DNA of 64,000 nt from Flammula alnicola. Taxonomy: Eukaryota; Basidiomycota; Agaricomycetes; Agaricales; Strophariaceae. This document shows, in pieces, positions 23,398-35,700 of this stretch. A model generated the notes under the pieces. It was given only the letters and a program-made list of their open reading frames with translations, did no database searches and had not been told where the DNA came from. Position numbers and translations under genes: made by a program. Location of the stretch: the NCBI GenBank assembly GCA_015499995.1, contig JADNRV010000016.1, positions 248,001 to 312,000 of the forward strand, in the 5' to 3' direction. Positions within the stretch are counted from its first letter, which is position 1. Every line of letters begins with the position of its first letter.

Positions 23398-23404
23398 TTT
23401 TTTT
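23398..23404 (+). terminator. RNA polymerase III T-run terminator
   Basis: A run of seven T directly after the tRNA 3' end, the standard polymerase III stop signal. Confidence 0.8.
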
Positions 23405-23670
23405 CTTTTCCTATTTTCTGTATTTCAGCTTCAGGGCTTGTCTTTGGAATTTCACATAAAGTTCTCACGTCTTGACATGCACTGCCATCACTAGTACTCA
23501 ACCATGACCATCACTGCCATGTTACCTCATGTTACACAGCTTCAATGGTTTGCGGCTGCATTGCAAGGTTTTCAAGGCTTCGGTCGAATCGACACCTTAC
23601 TTTTAGTCTCTCTCCTCGTTCAAGTTTAGGGGTGCAATTCGCCGATTAGATCACTCTCTCGAGGCCCACA

Positions 23671-26600
23671 TGAGTATCCTTCGTGGTGCTCGCAAGGTTG
23701 TCATTCAGGATGCACAGTTCAATGCCTACGATAACAGAGTCACAAATTCTTCGCAACCAGCTGCGAACTTTGGGACGATTACGCCTGAAAGTGAGTTATG
23801 GTCTTCTTGACAATTTTCGTGTTAGTAATAGCAAGCAACAGGCGTCTTGCATATCCTTCAAAGCCATAGTGCTATTGCGGGTCTACTCAATGCAAGCGAG
23901 CAGTTCGATGCTCCCAAGTGCGATCCTGACACGCGCGCCTCCATCATAGAAACAATTACAAACTGGGTCCAAGCAGGCACCTCGTCTTCCTCCTCGTCTA
24001 TGTTCTGGCTCCGTGGACCAGCCGGAGTTGGGAAATCTGCCGTCGCACAAGCAGTCGCTCTCCTGCTTGAGCAAGAAGAGGATCTCGCTGCCAGTTTCTT
24101 TTTCTCTCGAACTGCGCCTGGTCGAAACAACGGCAATATGCTAATCGTGACCTTGGCATATCAAATCGCTATGAACTTCCCCCCCACTCGAACTTATATA
24201 GCAAGAAATATCAAGCGCAATCCGAGCATCTTTACCCTATCCAATAAAGTTCAAATCCAAAAACTTATCGTTGAACCCGTCAATCGGGTTCGTAAATCAT
24301 TCACGTACCGTTTCAGCAACCTCCTCTTTTTCCTCCGTTGGAACCAACCTCGACTCATCGTCGTCGATGGCCTAGATGAATGCGATGATCTTAAAGTTCA
24401 ATGTGATCTCCTCTTAGTCATAGGACAGGCCATTCAGCAACTACAGCTACCCTTCCGATTCCTCATCACGAGTCGCCCCGAATCTCAAATTTTATCCACC
24501 TTCGAACTCGATCCACTTTTCCAGGCTGGGAATGGGATCGACGTTACTCAAAAGGATCTTGGAGAAGATCACGATGCAAATCACGACATCCGAACTTTCT
24601 TGCGCAAGGCATTCAGTGAAATCCGGCGGACACATCCATTGCGAGATTATCTCCCAGAGATTTGGCCTACATTCAATGAGATCGAACTACTTGTCCAGAA
24701 GTCGTCTGCAAGTTTTATATATCCCGCGACGGTTATCAGATACATTCAATCGCCGCTGCTCAGACCGGACGACTGCCTCAAAGTTATTCTTGGCTTATCT
24801 GCCATTCCTGATGATGACAGACCCTATGGCCAACTAGACGACCTCTATATCTACATCTTTAAATCGACTCCGGATAAGCACAAGAAATCCATCAAACTCA
24901 TCTTTGACATACTCGTCATTCCAAGGAGCAAGGATGACAATTTGGGCGCATTTACGACTCCGGCTATGCTGGACAAATTGCTATTTTTCCCACCTGGTCA
25001 CGTCGAACACATTCTCGGGAATCTCTTATGTCTCGTCAATTTGCATGGCAGGGATAAGCCGATCAAAGTCCTTCACGCTTCGCTCTCTGATTTTCTTCTC
25101 GACCTCTCAAGGTCAGGAGAGTTCTATGCTGATATGGGTCGAGCACATGAAGCTCTGGCAAAAGGGTATACGAAGTTAATTCTAGACGCAAAACGTGAGT
25201 CCAGTCACAATTTTCTCTCTCGAACGCCTCTTTCCCAGATAGTAATATATATCTCCCATCCTTTTACCCAGCCAACGAGTTCCATTCTATGGTGAATTCA
25301 TACTACTTGCCAGCGGAACGCCACAGCAAGCGTGCTTTCCTGTCAGGCCTCGAACAAGATCAAGCGTATGCCTCCTTGGACGAGTTATATATCCACATAT
25401 TTTCTTCTGCTCCCAATGGCCTGAAAGGATCTCTGAAATTAAATTTCACTGCGCTGGCGCTCCTGGCTTTTCCTGATCACGATCTGTTCAATGGATTTCA
25501 GACACAAGCAATCAAGGAAAAGTTGCTATCCCTTTCCCCTAGCTACGTTGAATATGTCCGCAGCCATCTTCACTTTCTCGTTGATCATCCTCTCCAAATC
25601 AGTGATCATTCTGTTCTGGAATTTTTCCTCACCCCTCATAGGTCAGGAAAGCTCGGCGTCAATGTCGCACACGGACACGAATTCCTTGCGAGACGCTATG
25701 CGGCATTGATTCGGGACGAAAACTCTACGACGGATACGTGGTATTACCCCTTGCATTTTATATACCACAGCGAGCGTGCCTTTCTATCCGGAGACCTTGA
25801 GAAAGAGTTAGAGGAGTTCGACTTGGCCAACATTTACCGCACCTTTACTAATGGTAATCGCGTTTTTGATGGCGTATGGACGTATTCGATGGTTATTACA
25901 ATTTTGAATTCATTCTTTCATTTGCTCCAGCGGAAGGTATTTACTCCTTGTCTTTGTGCGTCGGGCCAGCACTCACTTATTTTCAGGAAATAACGAATGG
26001 ACAATCACTTTTTGACGATCACATAGAATTGCTGGAACAATGCATTCTTTCACCTCGTCGCGGACTCCCTGATATAGATTTGGATTTATATTCTCGGATG
26101 CTTAATCAAATTCGAAGTCGGCACTTAGTTTATGTGAGTCCATCTCCCTTGAGAAATCTATTGACACGGTGGAAGCTAATATACTATGTACTGCCGTAGG
26201 ATTGCTCCGAATCTGCACGCAGTGGCAACCATCCTTGTAGCTCTTGCCGAGACGACGTCAGGGGCGCGCCAGAAGCAGTATACAAGTTGAAGGTTCTGAT
26301 AACCGTAGCTTGGTATTCCTCGGCGGAATACTCGATGGACTCCAAGACCCCGTCCGGACTAAGGCGAGCACACATGGTCAAGCAGTGTATGCGCTCTCTG
26401 CAAACATTAGGAGACATTCACGCAAATCATGACAGCGTTGCAATACATCTAGAATTTGCACGACTATCCCTCACGCAGTCATCTTACTCCACCTCCCTTG
26501 CTGATTATCTGGATTCCTTTGCTGAATCGAAGTCTGGGAATTCCCAAGCATTGCTTACTGCGTTATCTAAGGATCATCCTTCCGAGGTCTCGACTTTGGC

Positions 26601-26940
26601 GTTTGCCGTTCAGGCTTATATTCAGGTTAGCCCATGTTTTTGGGAGAGTGAAATTATCAGAATTTCTGACTGATATTGCATTGGCTGGCAGCGTTTTGAA
26701 TCAGCTATTCAGCCAGATCTGCTGAAGCGCCTGAAGAAACGATGGAGTCATGTCAGCGTAGACGCGGCGTCAGCCGCTCACGATGATGTAGCCAATGGAG
26801 TAAATTCGAATGCACCCCTTGCCCAGAACTTGCCCGGCAGTTTCAATACACGTCGGCCGTTCAACCAATCCGGGAGGACATCCCATCGACGGGGTGGAAT
26901 ATGGAATATCAATGTGGAATCGGGTAGAACCCGAAAATGA
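23671..26940 (+). CDS. NACHT-domain NTPase (fungal NLR-like protein)
   Basis: STAND-class NTPase of the type expanded in Agaricomycetes and thought to act in non-self or stress recognition. The start at 23671 gives MSILRGARKVVIQDAQFNAY. After one intron the leader ILQSHSAIAGLLNASEQFDA and CDPDTRASIIETITNWV precede the NACHT core: Walker A FWLRGPAGVGKSAVAQAVA, LAASFFFSRT, Walker B LIVVDGLDECDD and sensor FRFLITSRPESQI. A long helical region follows with two related blocks, each containing a DELYIHIF- or DDLYIYIF-like segment and LHASLSDFLLD or DHSVLEFFLTPHRSG. Further exons end after RFESAIQPDLLKRLKKRW and an Arg/Gly/Asn-rich tail (stop 26938-26940). No WD40, TPR or ankyrin repeats were seen, so the sensor domain is unidentified. 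A fragment of a second copy lies 300 bases downstream. Confidence 0.85.
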
Positions 26941-27195
26941 TTGATGGCACGCCAATGCCAACCAGCGGGGAATCTTCAAAAACCCGAAATTAGATATACT
27001 CAATAGTATATACTTGCTCGATTATAATGAAACTATTAATATTGCATGGCAAGTTCAGAGGTCCAACTACCTCCAGATCCTCTACCGCCTCCTCTTGTGG
27101 AGTTCGTCGACAGAACCGTACTCAGCGTCTGACAATTATGAGGTTCACAGACATGATTAAGAGGCGTATGTACACGGATTGACTTCATTCAAGGA

Positions 27196-27230
27196 GGCCA
27201 GAAGAAATAAGCGCTCACGCGGCGTCTGCT
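27196..27230 (-). repeat. Short dispersed motif, copy 1
   Basis: GGCCAGAAGAAATAAGCGCT followed by a GC-rich tail. The same motif recurs at 31857-31905, 39001-39060 and 52988-53050. This is the most diverged copy. Confidence 0.6.
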
Positions 27231-27250
27231 GGCACCGCCACGGTGGGAGC

Positions 27251-27418
27251 TACTAATGTACCGCCTTAGGATTGTTCCGAACCCGCACGCAACGGGTCAC
27301 AGTTACACAGCTTCAAAAGTTACTGCTTCACCGCATGTCTGTCTCAAGAGTTCAGGGTTGCAATTCGCCGACTAGATCACTCTCGAGCCCGACATGAGTA
27401 TCCTTCGCGAGGCTCGAC
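27251..27418 (+). pseudogene. Head-and-tail scrap of a second NACHT gene copy
   Basis: Bases 27251-27296 resemble the start of a late exon of the NACHT gene (26186-26231). Bases 27303-27418 resemble that gene's 5' flank and first codons (23530-23700), including the ATGAGTATCCTTCG start. The order tail-then-head is what remains of a tandem array after deletion of nearly a whole unit. The frame after the ATG stops quickly. Confidence 0.7.
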
Positions 27419-27723
27419 TTTCAATTTTCAAAGGGACTAGCGCTCAACGCATTTGATTGGCAAAAAACACTGCTTAAAACAACCAGGAAGATCAGGAAGA
27501 AAGTATCTTAGGCGGGCGCGCTGGCGACGATGACTGGTCGATGACTCTATGATAGCTACCAGTTTTCATAAATAGAAGCGACAAATGAAGATACCGTATT
27601 TAGTTTGGGCTGCAAAGACTAATTCACAACATCATGATCTGTCGCATCTAGGGGTGTTTAAATATCAAACCCGACAGTTGCGAGAGCCAATCTTCGACAA
27701 CTCTTGGGCTTCATAAACTTTCC

Positions 27724-30429
27724 TCAAACAATTGCTCCTTTATCCTGAGAGCTTAGGCTATCGTAAATCGGACATAAATCATTCCAGGCAGCTTTGAAGA
27801 TCCACTATTATCAGCAGAGAATTCTTGAGACACCAATACAAAACCTACATGGAACTGGGTTTGCCGCCGCAATATCAGGAGCGTCTTCAACCAGAACAAC
27901 TGCAAGTCCACTGATGGAAAAGATTAGATGAAGTACCTGAAATAAATCACGGTGGGTCTACGCACGTGTTCAGATGCCAATCAATATGACTATGGAACAG
28001 GATAAGTAAGAAGAGAGAATATCTTGTCGGTAAAACGTGACGACTTTACCAATGAAGGAACCACGGTCCCGGTTATCTGTAACGAAACGTATAGTAACTT
28101 CGTCACCAAGAACGCCGGTGTTAACGACATCACGCCTAACTGGGTTGGCGTAGTTGTAGGTAGGACTCCCTGCGCTACGAATGACACTGAAGGTGTGCTG
28201 TATATCAAGTCCAACACGGCGGCAATTATAAGACCATGCGATGCTTGACGAAGGAAAGACTCACGCCATGCAAGTGGAAAGGATGCTACCATGCGCAGAT
28301 GAAGGAATATTTAGCCTGCCATCGCACATCTCGTAACTTCAGGAGAATCACGTACGGGAGCTCCAAATGCGGTTGAAGTCAAACCACCGGCAATGGTGAT
28401 CTGGATGACTTTATTCGAAGGCAGACTGTAGATGGATCCAGAAGGAAGGAGAGACGCTAGAAAAAATATATGTTGGATGAGAAAGCTTACAACGGATGGA
28501 TTCACAACAGTTTCAAAACATACCGGCGCTTGTGGCACCGCTCAGGATTTGCAGAAGAACGGGAACAGTTGGTGGTTGGAATGGGACGCCATTAACGAGG
28601 AATCGGAAAGTCGAGGGGTCCTTTTACCCAAGAAATGAACGAAACCATCATAATAGTCAATAACTTCAGGCTTACAAAACCAAGGGAAAGGTGTATGTTG
28701 ACGTCTGCACCGTCGATGGCTGCGGCACCGGGCTAAATAATCGTCAACATTGGAGCCAGGGAAGGAAGAAGTGGCGAGATGGACACACGGCAGCGGGATT
28801 TGTGAGGGGCTACGATGAAAAGGAATCAACCTTCGTTAAATGAAAAAAACGCGTAGCGAGCGAAGGCTCACGTGTAAATCAGTCTCGCGCAACGGAGAAG
28901 TGGGTATGCCTCCAAGAGTCGTGGGGTCAGCAACAACGGCACTATCATAGCGCAGAATGGCAGAGTTGACTCCGCCCAGGAAACCTTGGGTTCCAACATT
29001 TGGATTCGCGCGAATCCCTGAGGTCCGAATGTTACGTCAGTTTTGTCCACCAGGATTCAAGGTAAATGTACCTACAATAGTTCCCTATGCTTTGGTTTGC
29101 GTTGAGCTGAGGAAAAGTTTTATTAGAATATTTTCAAATCGAAAACAGAAACCATGCGTACGACAAAGGAATAGCGTTGGGCAGCAAAAATCTGAATAGA
29201 ATCCACAACAAGTGGCTCCACATTCTCTCCGTCGGCTTCGATAACCGTAAGCGAGTGTCCATCGATCGAGAAGGTAAAATTGGGGTCGCATGAGATAGAG
29301 ACCAGACGGAATCGATATCTAAAGGGTTCCTAATTGAGTAATAATTACCGCTTTAAGAACTGCAAATCCTACCTTTTTCCCTTCACCACGTTGACGACTG
29401 CGAGTGGCGATGGCGGTCCAAGCGGGAAACGTCCCAAGCCATTAATAAGGGTTGCATTTGTAGCCTGGTACCCGCATTTGATAAAATGATGTGGGCGAGA
29501 TGGATCGATTAACTTACGGAACTGGACCTTGTTGCGGTGAAACGTGATCTGAGGGGGATTAGACTCCTCCAGTAATTTTCGAATAATAGCGACTCACGAT
29601 ACCTGTACACAAAGCAGTACATCAGAACGTGCATACGGAAACGTTTCGGAACAACCTACCAATCTGCCAAAGTAATGATAGTACTCTCTGAAGGCGTAAG
29701 ACGGCAAGGTAAGCGGTTGAAAATAGTTGAAATAAATAAGACATGCCATCATCGATATCATAGAGAGCCTTATGAGGGTCATCTGGGTCATATACGACGA
29801 ATACACCCCGCAAACCGTCACAGTATTGGGTCGCTGTATATCGAATGCTTAGATAACATTGCTCATCAGTTGTGAAGGATTCTTACCCAAATGAGAATGA
29901 TACCAGAAAGTACCAGCCTGGTCCTGCACATCGAAATTATAAAGGAAAGAGTTCCCGCTGGCGATGGGACACTGCGTCACAAAGGCAGGCCCATCAGCCC
30001 AGGCAGTGCCCTTCTGGAAGAAACCATGCCAATGCTAATCAAAGAGAAAAGGAAATCCAATCAGTCAATCGCACGGATTCTTCAAAAGCAAAACAGTCTT
30101 ACGATGGAAGTTGTCTTGTCCATTGTAATATCCGTCAGGGAATTGACGACATTTAACTGGAAGTTGTCGCCCTGTACATATATATATCTTCAGTCAATAA
30201 AAACCAACATTTCAAAGACGAGTGCCCAAGTGATACTGAGGACACACCTTGTTTCCTGTAATAACGGGTCCGGGGAATGTACCCCTGCGAGAACAGCGCT
30301 CCTCGTGAATCCGTCCGGAGCGATGTTGGCATTGGCTATGTTCAAAGTCGCGATGGGACCTATAGCAGCCCCGGCTTCCAAAGCAAGCGCAATCGCCACC
30401 ACCAAGGTAGTTTCGAGTCGTCGGAGCAT
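27724..30429 (-). CDS. Laccase (multicopper oxidase), frame interrupted as written
   Basis: Secreted blue-copper phenol oxidase (four electrons to O2). The start at 30429 opens a signal peptide ([20 protein letters not shown]). All four copper motifs are visible after splicing: [57 protein letters not shown] and [13 protein letters not shown]. The end reads [17 protein letters not shown] (stop near 27724). More than a dozen short introns are needed; the one after YDIDD begins with GC. The frame breaks at 30282-30285 (C run just before the TFPGPV segment) and at 28071-28072 (before PGPWFLH), each needing one more base. A third misfit is near 29518, between two exons. Either a young pseudogene or uncorrected sequence errors; all catalytic residues are otherwise present. 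Confidence 0.88.
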
Positions 30430-32744
30430 TTGGGTCGCTCGAGCAAGAGGCCAATGGGTCGTGAGGTGGCCTACGAGTCTGAAAAGCGCGTCGACAAAGC
30501 CTCGACCTGATATTTGTCTTTTTACGAAACTCCCCAAAAATCCATGTCAAGTTAGGCTGGTTCCCTACGTACTAAATTGTTGTTCGATTCTCCGTTCGTT
30601 CCTCCATTTGTTTTTCGGTTCCCGACTGACGAAACAGAAAAACATGAGTAATGAAACTGATGGCCTTCCTCCGTTTTGGTTTCATCAGTCAAATTCGACC
30701 CACAGCGAATTGCAGAAATGTCGTAAAGGAAGCGAGACTATGCCATAAATTGCGACTCGGGCGTGAAGAAGCAGGACGAGGTTGAGCTCGGGGGTGCAGC
30801 AATTGAGTTCCAGGGCGGGATTTCGCGCCGATGCCGCTACGTATACTACTTATGGACTCCGCAACCCTGGAACAGAAAATTTAAACGCTTCCTTGGGACC
30901 CGGAGATCTAGAGTACTCTGACCGACGGAACTTGACCGCCACGACTCGACTCGCCTCGCCTCGCTGGGACTGACTGTTTGGCACAGTGACGCGGGCAAAC
31001 AGAGCCATGACATAGTGATACCGAGCGCCTACTACACCGCAGTGTACAGCTTGAGGAATAGGCTAGAATCTTGCTAGAATCCCAGCGGCTTGAAATTGAG
31101 GAGTCCGAGAAGCGACTGTACAGTGTGGAGTCCGTGCGCAAATTTTTTCCCATATTATTCCCACAGCCCCGAATTAGGTAGGCGGCCTATTTTGGGCAAA
31201 CATCAGAATGCCGACTGCGACTTGTGAAGTACTTGTGAAGCCTGTATGGCTACAACCAGTGATATTATTTTATAACTGTGATACTGTGAGGAATAGCTAC
31301 TGAATTATGCAATTTTTATAAAATGCTAACGCCGCCAAGCCACAAAACTGGCTGCTGCCCGAATCCTTCTGATTGGAAACTCTTGATTGCCTCATCTGAT
31401 CTCCTTAGGACTTGCTTTACACCGGGTTAATAAAGGAGGCAAGATACATCCACCAATGTCCCAACAAATTCTCGAACAAAGTGCGACTATTGAGCCCTCG
31501 ATAGTGATACGGTTTATTTTGTACTGCTTGAGTAAGTACTATCTTGGACCAGAGCTAATGAATTGTTGTATCCAGGAATAGGAGGGTAAGATGTGCAATT
31601 CATACGGGCATATCAAGGTTGTGTTCAAGGAACAAGTTCCGACTTCATACGTTACACTCTGATCTTAAGGCGGCGCCCATTTGAACAGTATCGTCATTCC
31701 ATTGTCCAAACCGTGCTGGTCCAATGCTCTGATGATCGCCGAGAGCCGACATGGCTAACGCTAATCTAAATTTATAATCCAGGTTTTCTTTGGATGAAAT
31801 TTAACACATTATGGACTAATGAGCGAATAAAGATTGGAGTGGACTCGTCAAAGCAGGGCCAGAAAATATAAGCGCTCAACCCCGGCGCTTCGAGGTCAAT
31901 GATCATGACGCCTGAATGACGCGATCAATCTCTTTGCAATTTTGCACAACTAAAGTACTTGTCTACACACCATGAGCCCAACGTATGGAATATTGCTCTT
32001 GGAAACGCTCTTCGTACTATTTCCATCCGACATGTCGTGCACCCATTTCAAGTTCCCTGTCCTGCAATTCCTGAATACTACATGAAGAGTCACAAAACCG
32101 TTTCGACTCGACTCTCGATGATTCCTCTTCTCGGGAAGGCAGTGTTACATGTACCGTTGCCAATCATCGGGGAACGGACCTATTCTTGAGGTCAAGGGGT
32201 GAAGTGGCCGCCTGTGCACTACGGGAGAGGTCATGGGCTCGGCAGACATACTTAGGAGGTTCCGCGACTGGACGCTATTATTGGTCGAGTTGGGTCAGAT
32301 TACGTCGATGATATGCGGTGACGAGTACGTAGGCGATATGTAGCCGTGCCGGGTACATCTTATCTGATCCTAGTAAATAACGGAGGCGTGGGCGGAAACA
32401 AAAAGTAGACAGTGGCTGTGGAGCGGATGGTAGTTGCCACTCTCTCTCTGCCATATCTCTCTCTTCGTCAGCCAAGCTGGCGCTGCCCACGACGACACCG
32501 AAGAGTCAGAGAACCGGCCTCGGCGCAAAGGTCGGCGCACTCCTCCGCTAAAACGCGCCGCCCGCCGAAACACAGCACCGCAACCCACAACGACCCCTCA
32601 TCCAACAACAGCAACAGCAGCCGGACAACGCCTCCATTAATCTGCCCATCCCTCATACCCTTCTCCCGACGGCTCTCCTGCTTCCTCCATACGGCAACGA
32701 CGTTCACCTATCTTTTTTCAAATCCTTCGACCCTTCCCCCTCCC
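30430..32744. other. 2.3 kb intergenic region with repeats, no gene seen
   Basis: This contains the promoter side of the laccase gene and the 5' flank of the RhoGAP gene. The short dispersed motif occurs at 31857-31905 (reverse orientation). Bases 32015-32240 are related to 59880-60090. No supported coding exon was found; the small frames here are not conserved-looking. Confidence 0.45.
31857..31905 (-). repeat. Short dispersed motif, copy 2
   Basis: Reverse-complement copy of the motif with core AGCGCTCAACCCCGGCGCTT and a preceding GGCCAGAAAATAT. Closely related to the copies at 39001 and 52988. Confidence 0.7.
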
Positions 32745-35700
32745 ATGTTCATGCCAGATTCACAGTACCACCCGCCGCCGGGCACAACTCACCACCCTCC
32801 CACCAAGGCAAACCTCAAAGCTTGGTGGAGCCAATTCAACTTTGTCCCAAAGACAAAAAAGGACGTAATGCAAGGGCCTACAGAGGTCCGTTGCTCGCAC
32901 CATCTCACCTTTTCATCTTTTCTCAATTCATCGCACACAGCGCACGACACAGCGGACCATCCTGTCTTTGGCAAACCGCTCAAAGAAAGTCTGCGCTACG
33001 CGAGCGTCCAGATTTCCACCGCAGACGCCAATGGCGATCTCTACGTCTGGGGCTTCATCCCCGTCGTCGTCGCGAAATGGTCAGTCCTCCCCTTCAAGCC
33101 TCGTGTTTCTGCTGTTCCTCTGACAACAACAACCATTTCTCTCACATCCATGTGCATTTCTCTTTACGACGGGCAGTGGGCTGTATCTGAAGGAAAACGG
33201 TACGTGATGCCGTACAAGCGTGCATGGCTGTTTACGGCGGTACTCACCCACCCTACGTCAATGATTGATCGACTAGCCACCGAAGTCCCGGGCACGTTCC
33301 GCGTCAATGGGTCAAATAAGCGCATGCGCGAGCTCCAGGCGGCGTTCGAGTCTCCACCTCGCGTGAGTCCAGTCTCCGCTATCCTTTCCATTCCGTCCTA
33401 CTTCCTTGCTGCGTATCGGTGTTCGTCATTCCTTGATTTACCCTTGTCATGTCCACGTCTGCCGATCTATCACATTACCTTTCCTACTGCTATTTCTGAC
33501 TAGACACCCAACGCTAATTTTTTGTCCCCTCCTCCTCTCACTCCAACAAATCTATTCTCATTCCCCGACCAGTACGGCAAATCCCTCGACTGGAAGCACG
33601 AGTCGTACACCACGCACGACGTCGCGAGCGTTTTTCGCAGATACCTCACGCAGATGCCCGTGAGTACTGCCTCTTTCATTTAATTTCGTTTCGTTTCGCT
33701 TCGCTTCGTTTGGCGTCGTTTCGGTTTAGATCTCTAAAGAGATGCTTCCGCCAGGGATGTGGTGTTATTGGATGGCTGGGATTGGTCGGTTCGTCGTATT
33801 GGTTGCAGGCTAGGCGCTTTGGGTGGGTGACGGTGATGACGATCGTCCGTGGTTTCCACTACGTCAGTGGATGATCATGGGTGTGCGAATTCATGAGCAC
33901 GCCAAGATCATGATGGTCTGCATCATACATAGATCGTGATCAACGCACATCCCCCTTTTGGGCGTCTAAAGTGGTTATGTTTCTCCTGGTGCCTGTACTG
34001 ACTTTCGTTTTTTCTTCTCTCGTTTGGTTTGTGGGTATTAGGAACCGGTGATACCGTATGATATGTACCATCTTGTACGTCCTTTTCTTTTTCCGTTTTT
34101 TGGTTGGGTTGGGTTGTGGGATGTGATTGTGATTTTGCTACTGTTGACTGTTGGGGTGTGACCAGTTTCGGGATGCGTTAGGTGTGTACATCATTCTGTC
34201 TCTGTCGTCTGTGTGAAGTACTGACTCTTATATTTCATTTCCTTCTTTTTCTCCTCTTTCTTCTCTCTCCTACTGCCATCCACCACCCATCCGCGAATTT
34301 CACCGATACGACATGACCACGTCACCTTCCCCCATTCCCAATGGTGACCGCAACCCAACAGCGAAACAGCCATTCAACCAAGAAGAAGTCATCACGACAT
34401 ACAAGTCGCTCATCCGGCGCATGCCGCGCGCCAACCAGTACCTCCTCCTCTACGTCCTCGACCTGCTCTCGGTCTTTGCGAGGAAAAGCGATAAGAATTT
34501 GATGACGGCCACTAGTGCGTAGTCGTCTCATTATTTACTGCGTCTCGCTTCTCTTCGCGACCGACCGACTGGCTGACTGACTAACTGACTGACTGATCGC
34601 AATTTTTTTCTTTGTAGACCTCGCCGTGATATTCCGCCCCGGCATCATCTCGCACCCGGAGCACGAGATGTCGCCGCACGCGCACGCGCTCAGCCAGAAA
34701 GTGCTGGAGTTTCTGATCGCGCAGCAGGATTGGTTCATGTTGGATATCGTGCCGCCGCCGCCCCCGGGTTCCTTTCCGGGGGGCGGAGATGAGGACGGGT
34801 TCGGGGGTGTTGGCGGCGGGCAGGAGTATGGAGGCGGGGCAGGAGGTGCGGGGCCATCAGGAGGAGGAGGGGCGCCAGGAGGAGGGACAGGAGGAGGAAC
34901 GACGGGCAAGTGGCGCGAGGGCACGTCGACGCCGACGCGGCAGGGTACGGCAGATAGCGGTGCGTGGACAGCGAATGCGGAGCCGGGGCCGGGGCCGGGC
35001 ACGTTAAGGACGACGACGAGGCAGAGGGTTGTTAGTGGTGGGCCGGAGGTTGGGGGGTGGTATACCCATGGGCAGGTTCGGCCTGAGCCGCAGAGGAATA
35101 ATTCGCATCCCAATGTGCAGCAGCAGCAGCAGCAGTCGTCGTACCAGCCTCAGCGTCGGCCATCGCCAACACCACAGCAGCAACGACACCCAGAGCAGAA
35201 CTCGTACTTCAACCCTTACTCGCACTCGAACGACAGCCCCGACCCAAATTCGAGAGCGAAGCCGAGTCTAGGTCTGTCTCCATCTTCAACTCCGAATGAG
35301 CATCAACACCAACATCAACACCAACATCAACTCGAAGGACAAGGACAAGGACAAGGCTTGACGGCGGAACAGTTGGGCTTTGGCTTCGGCATGGCGGCGA
35401 CGTCGACATCTGGGAGTGCATTTGCGACGCCGATGTCGTCGATGCCGCCATCGCCTGTGGAGGGCAGTAGTGCGCCGTGGCATGGGGGTGGGCGGAAGTT
35501 CGAGTGGGCATGGGCATGTGGGTGCTAGTTCGAGTGGGCATGGACATGGACACGGACATGCGCAGGGGCAGGGGCAGGGGCAACAACAGGGGTATGGGCA
35601 GTATACTGGACAGCAACACCAACAGCAACAGCAACAGCAGTATCAGCAACAGACACCGACGCATAGGAGTACGTACCCTGCACCGGCGACGTCTCCGATA

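Noticed and set aside
34535..35113. Pro-rich minus-strand frame opposite the RhoGAP tail
   Set aside because: It is the complement of a Gly-rich coding repeat; such frames arise from low complexity.
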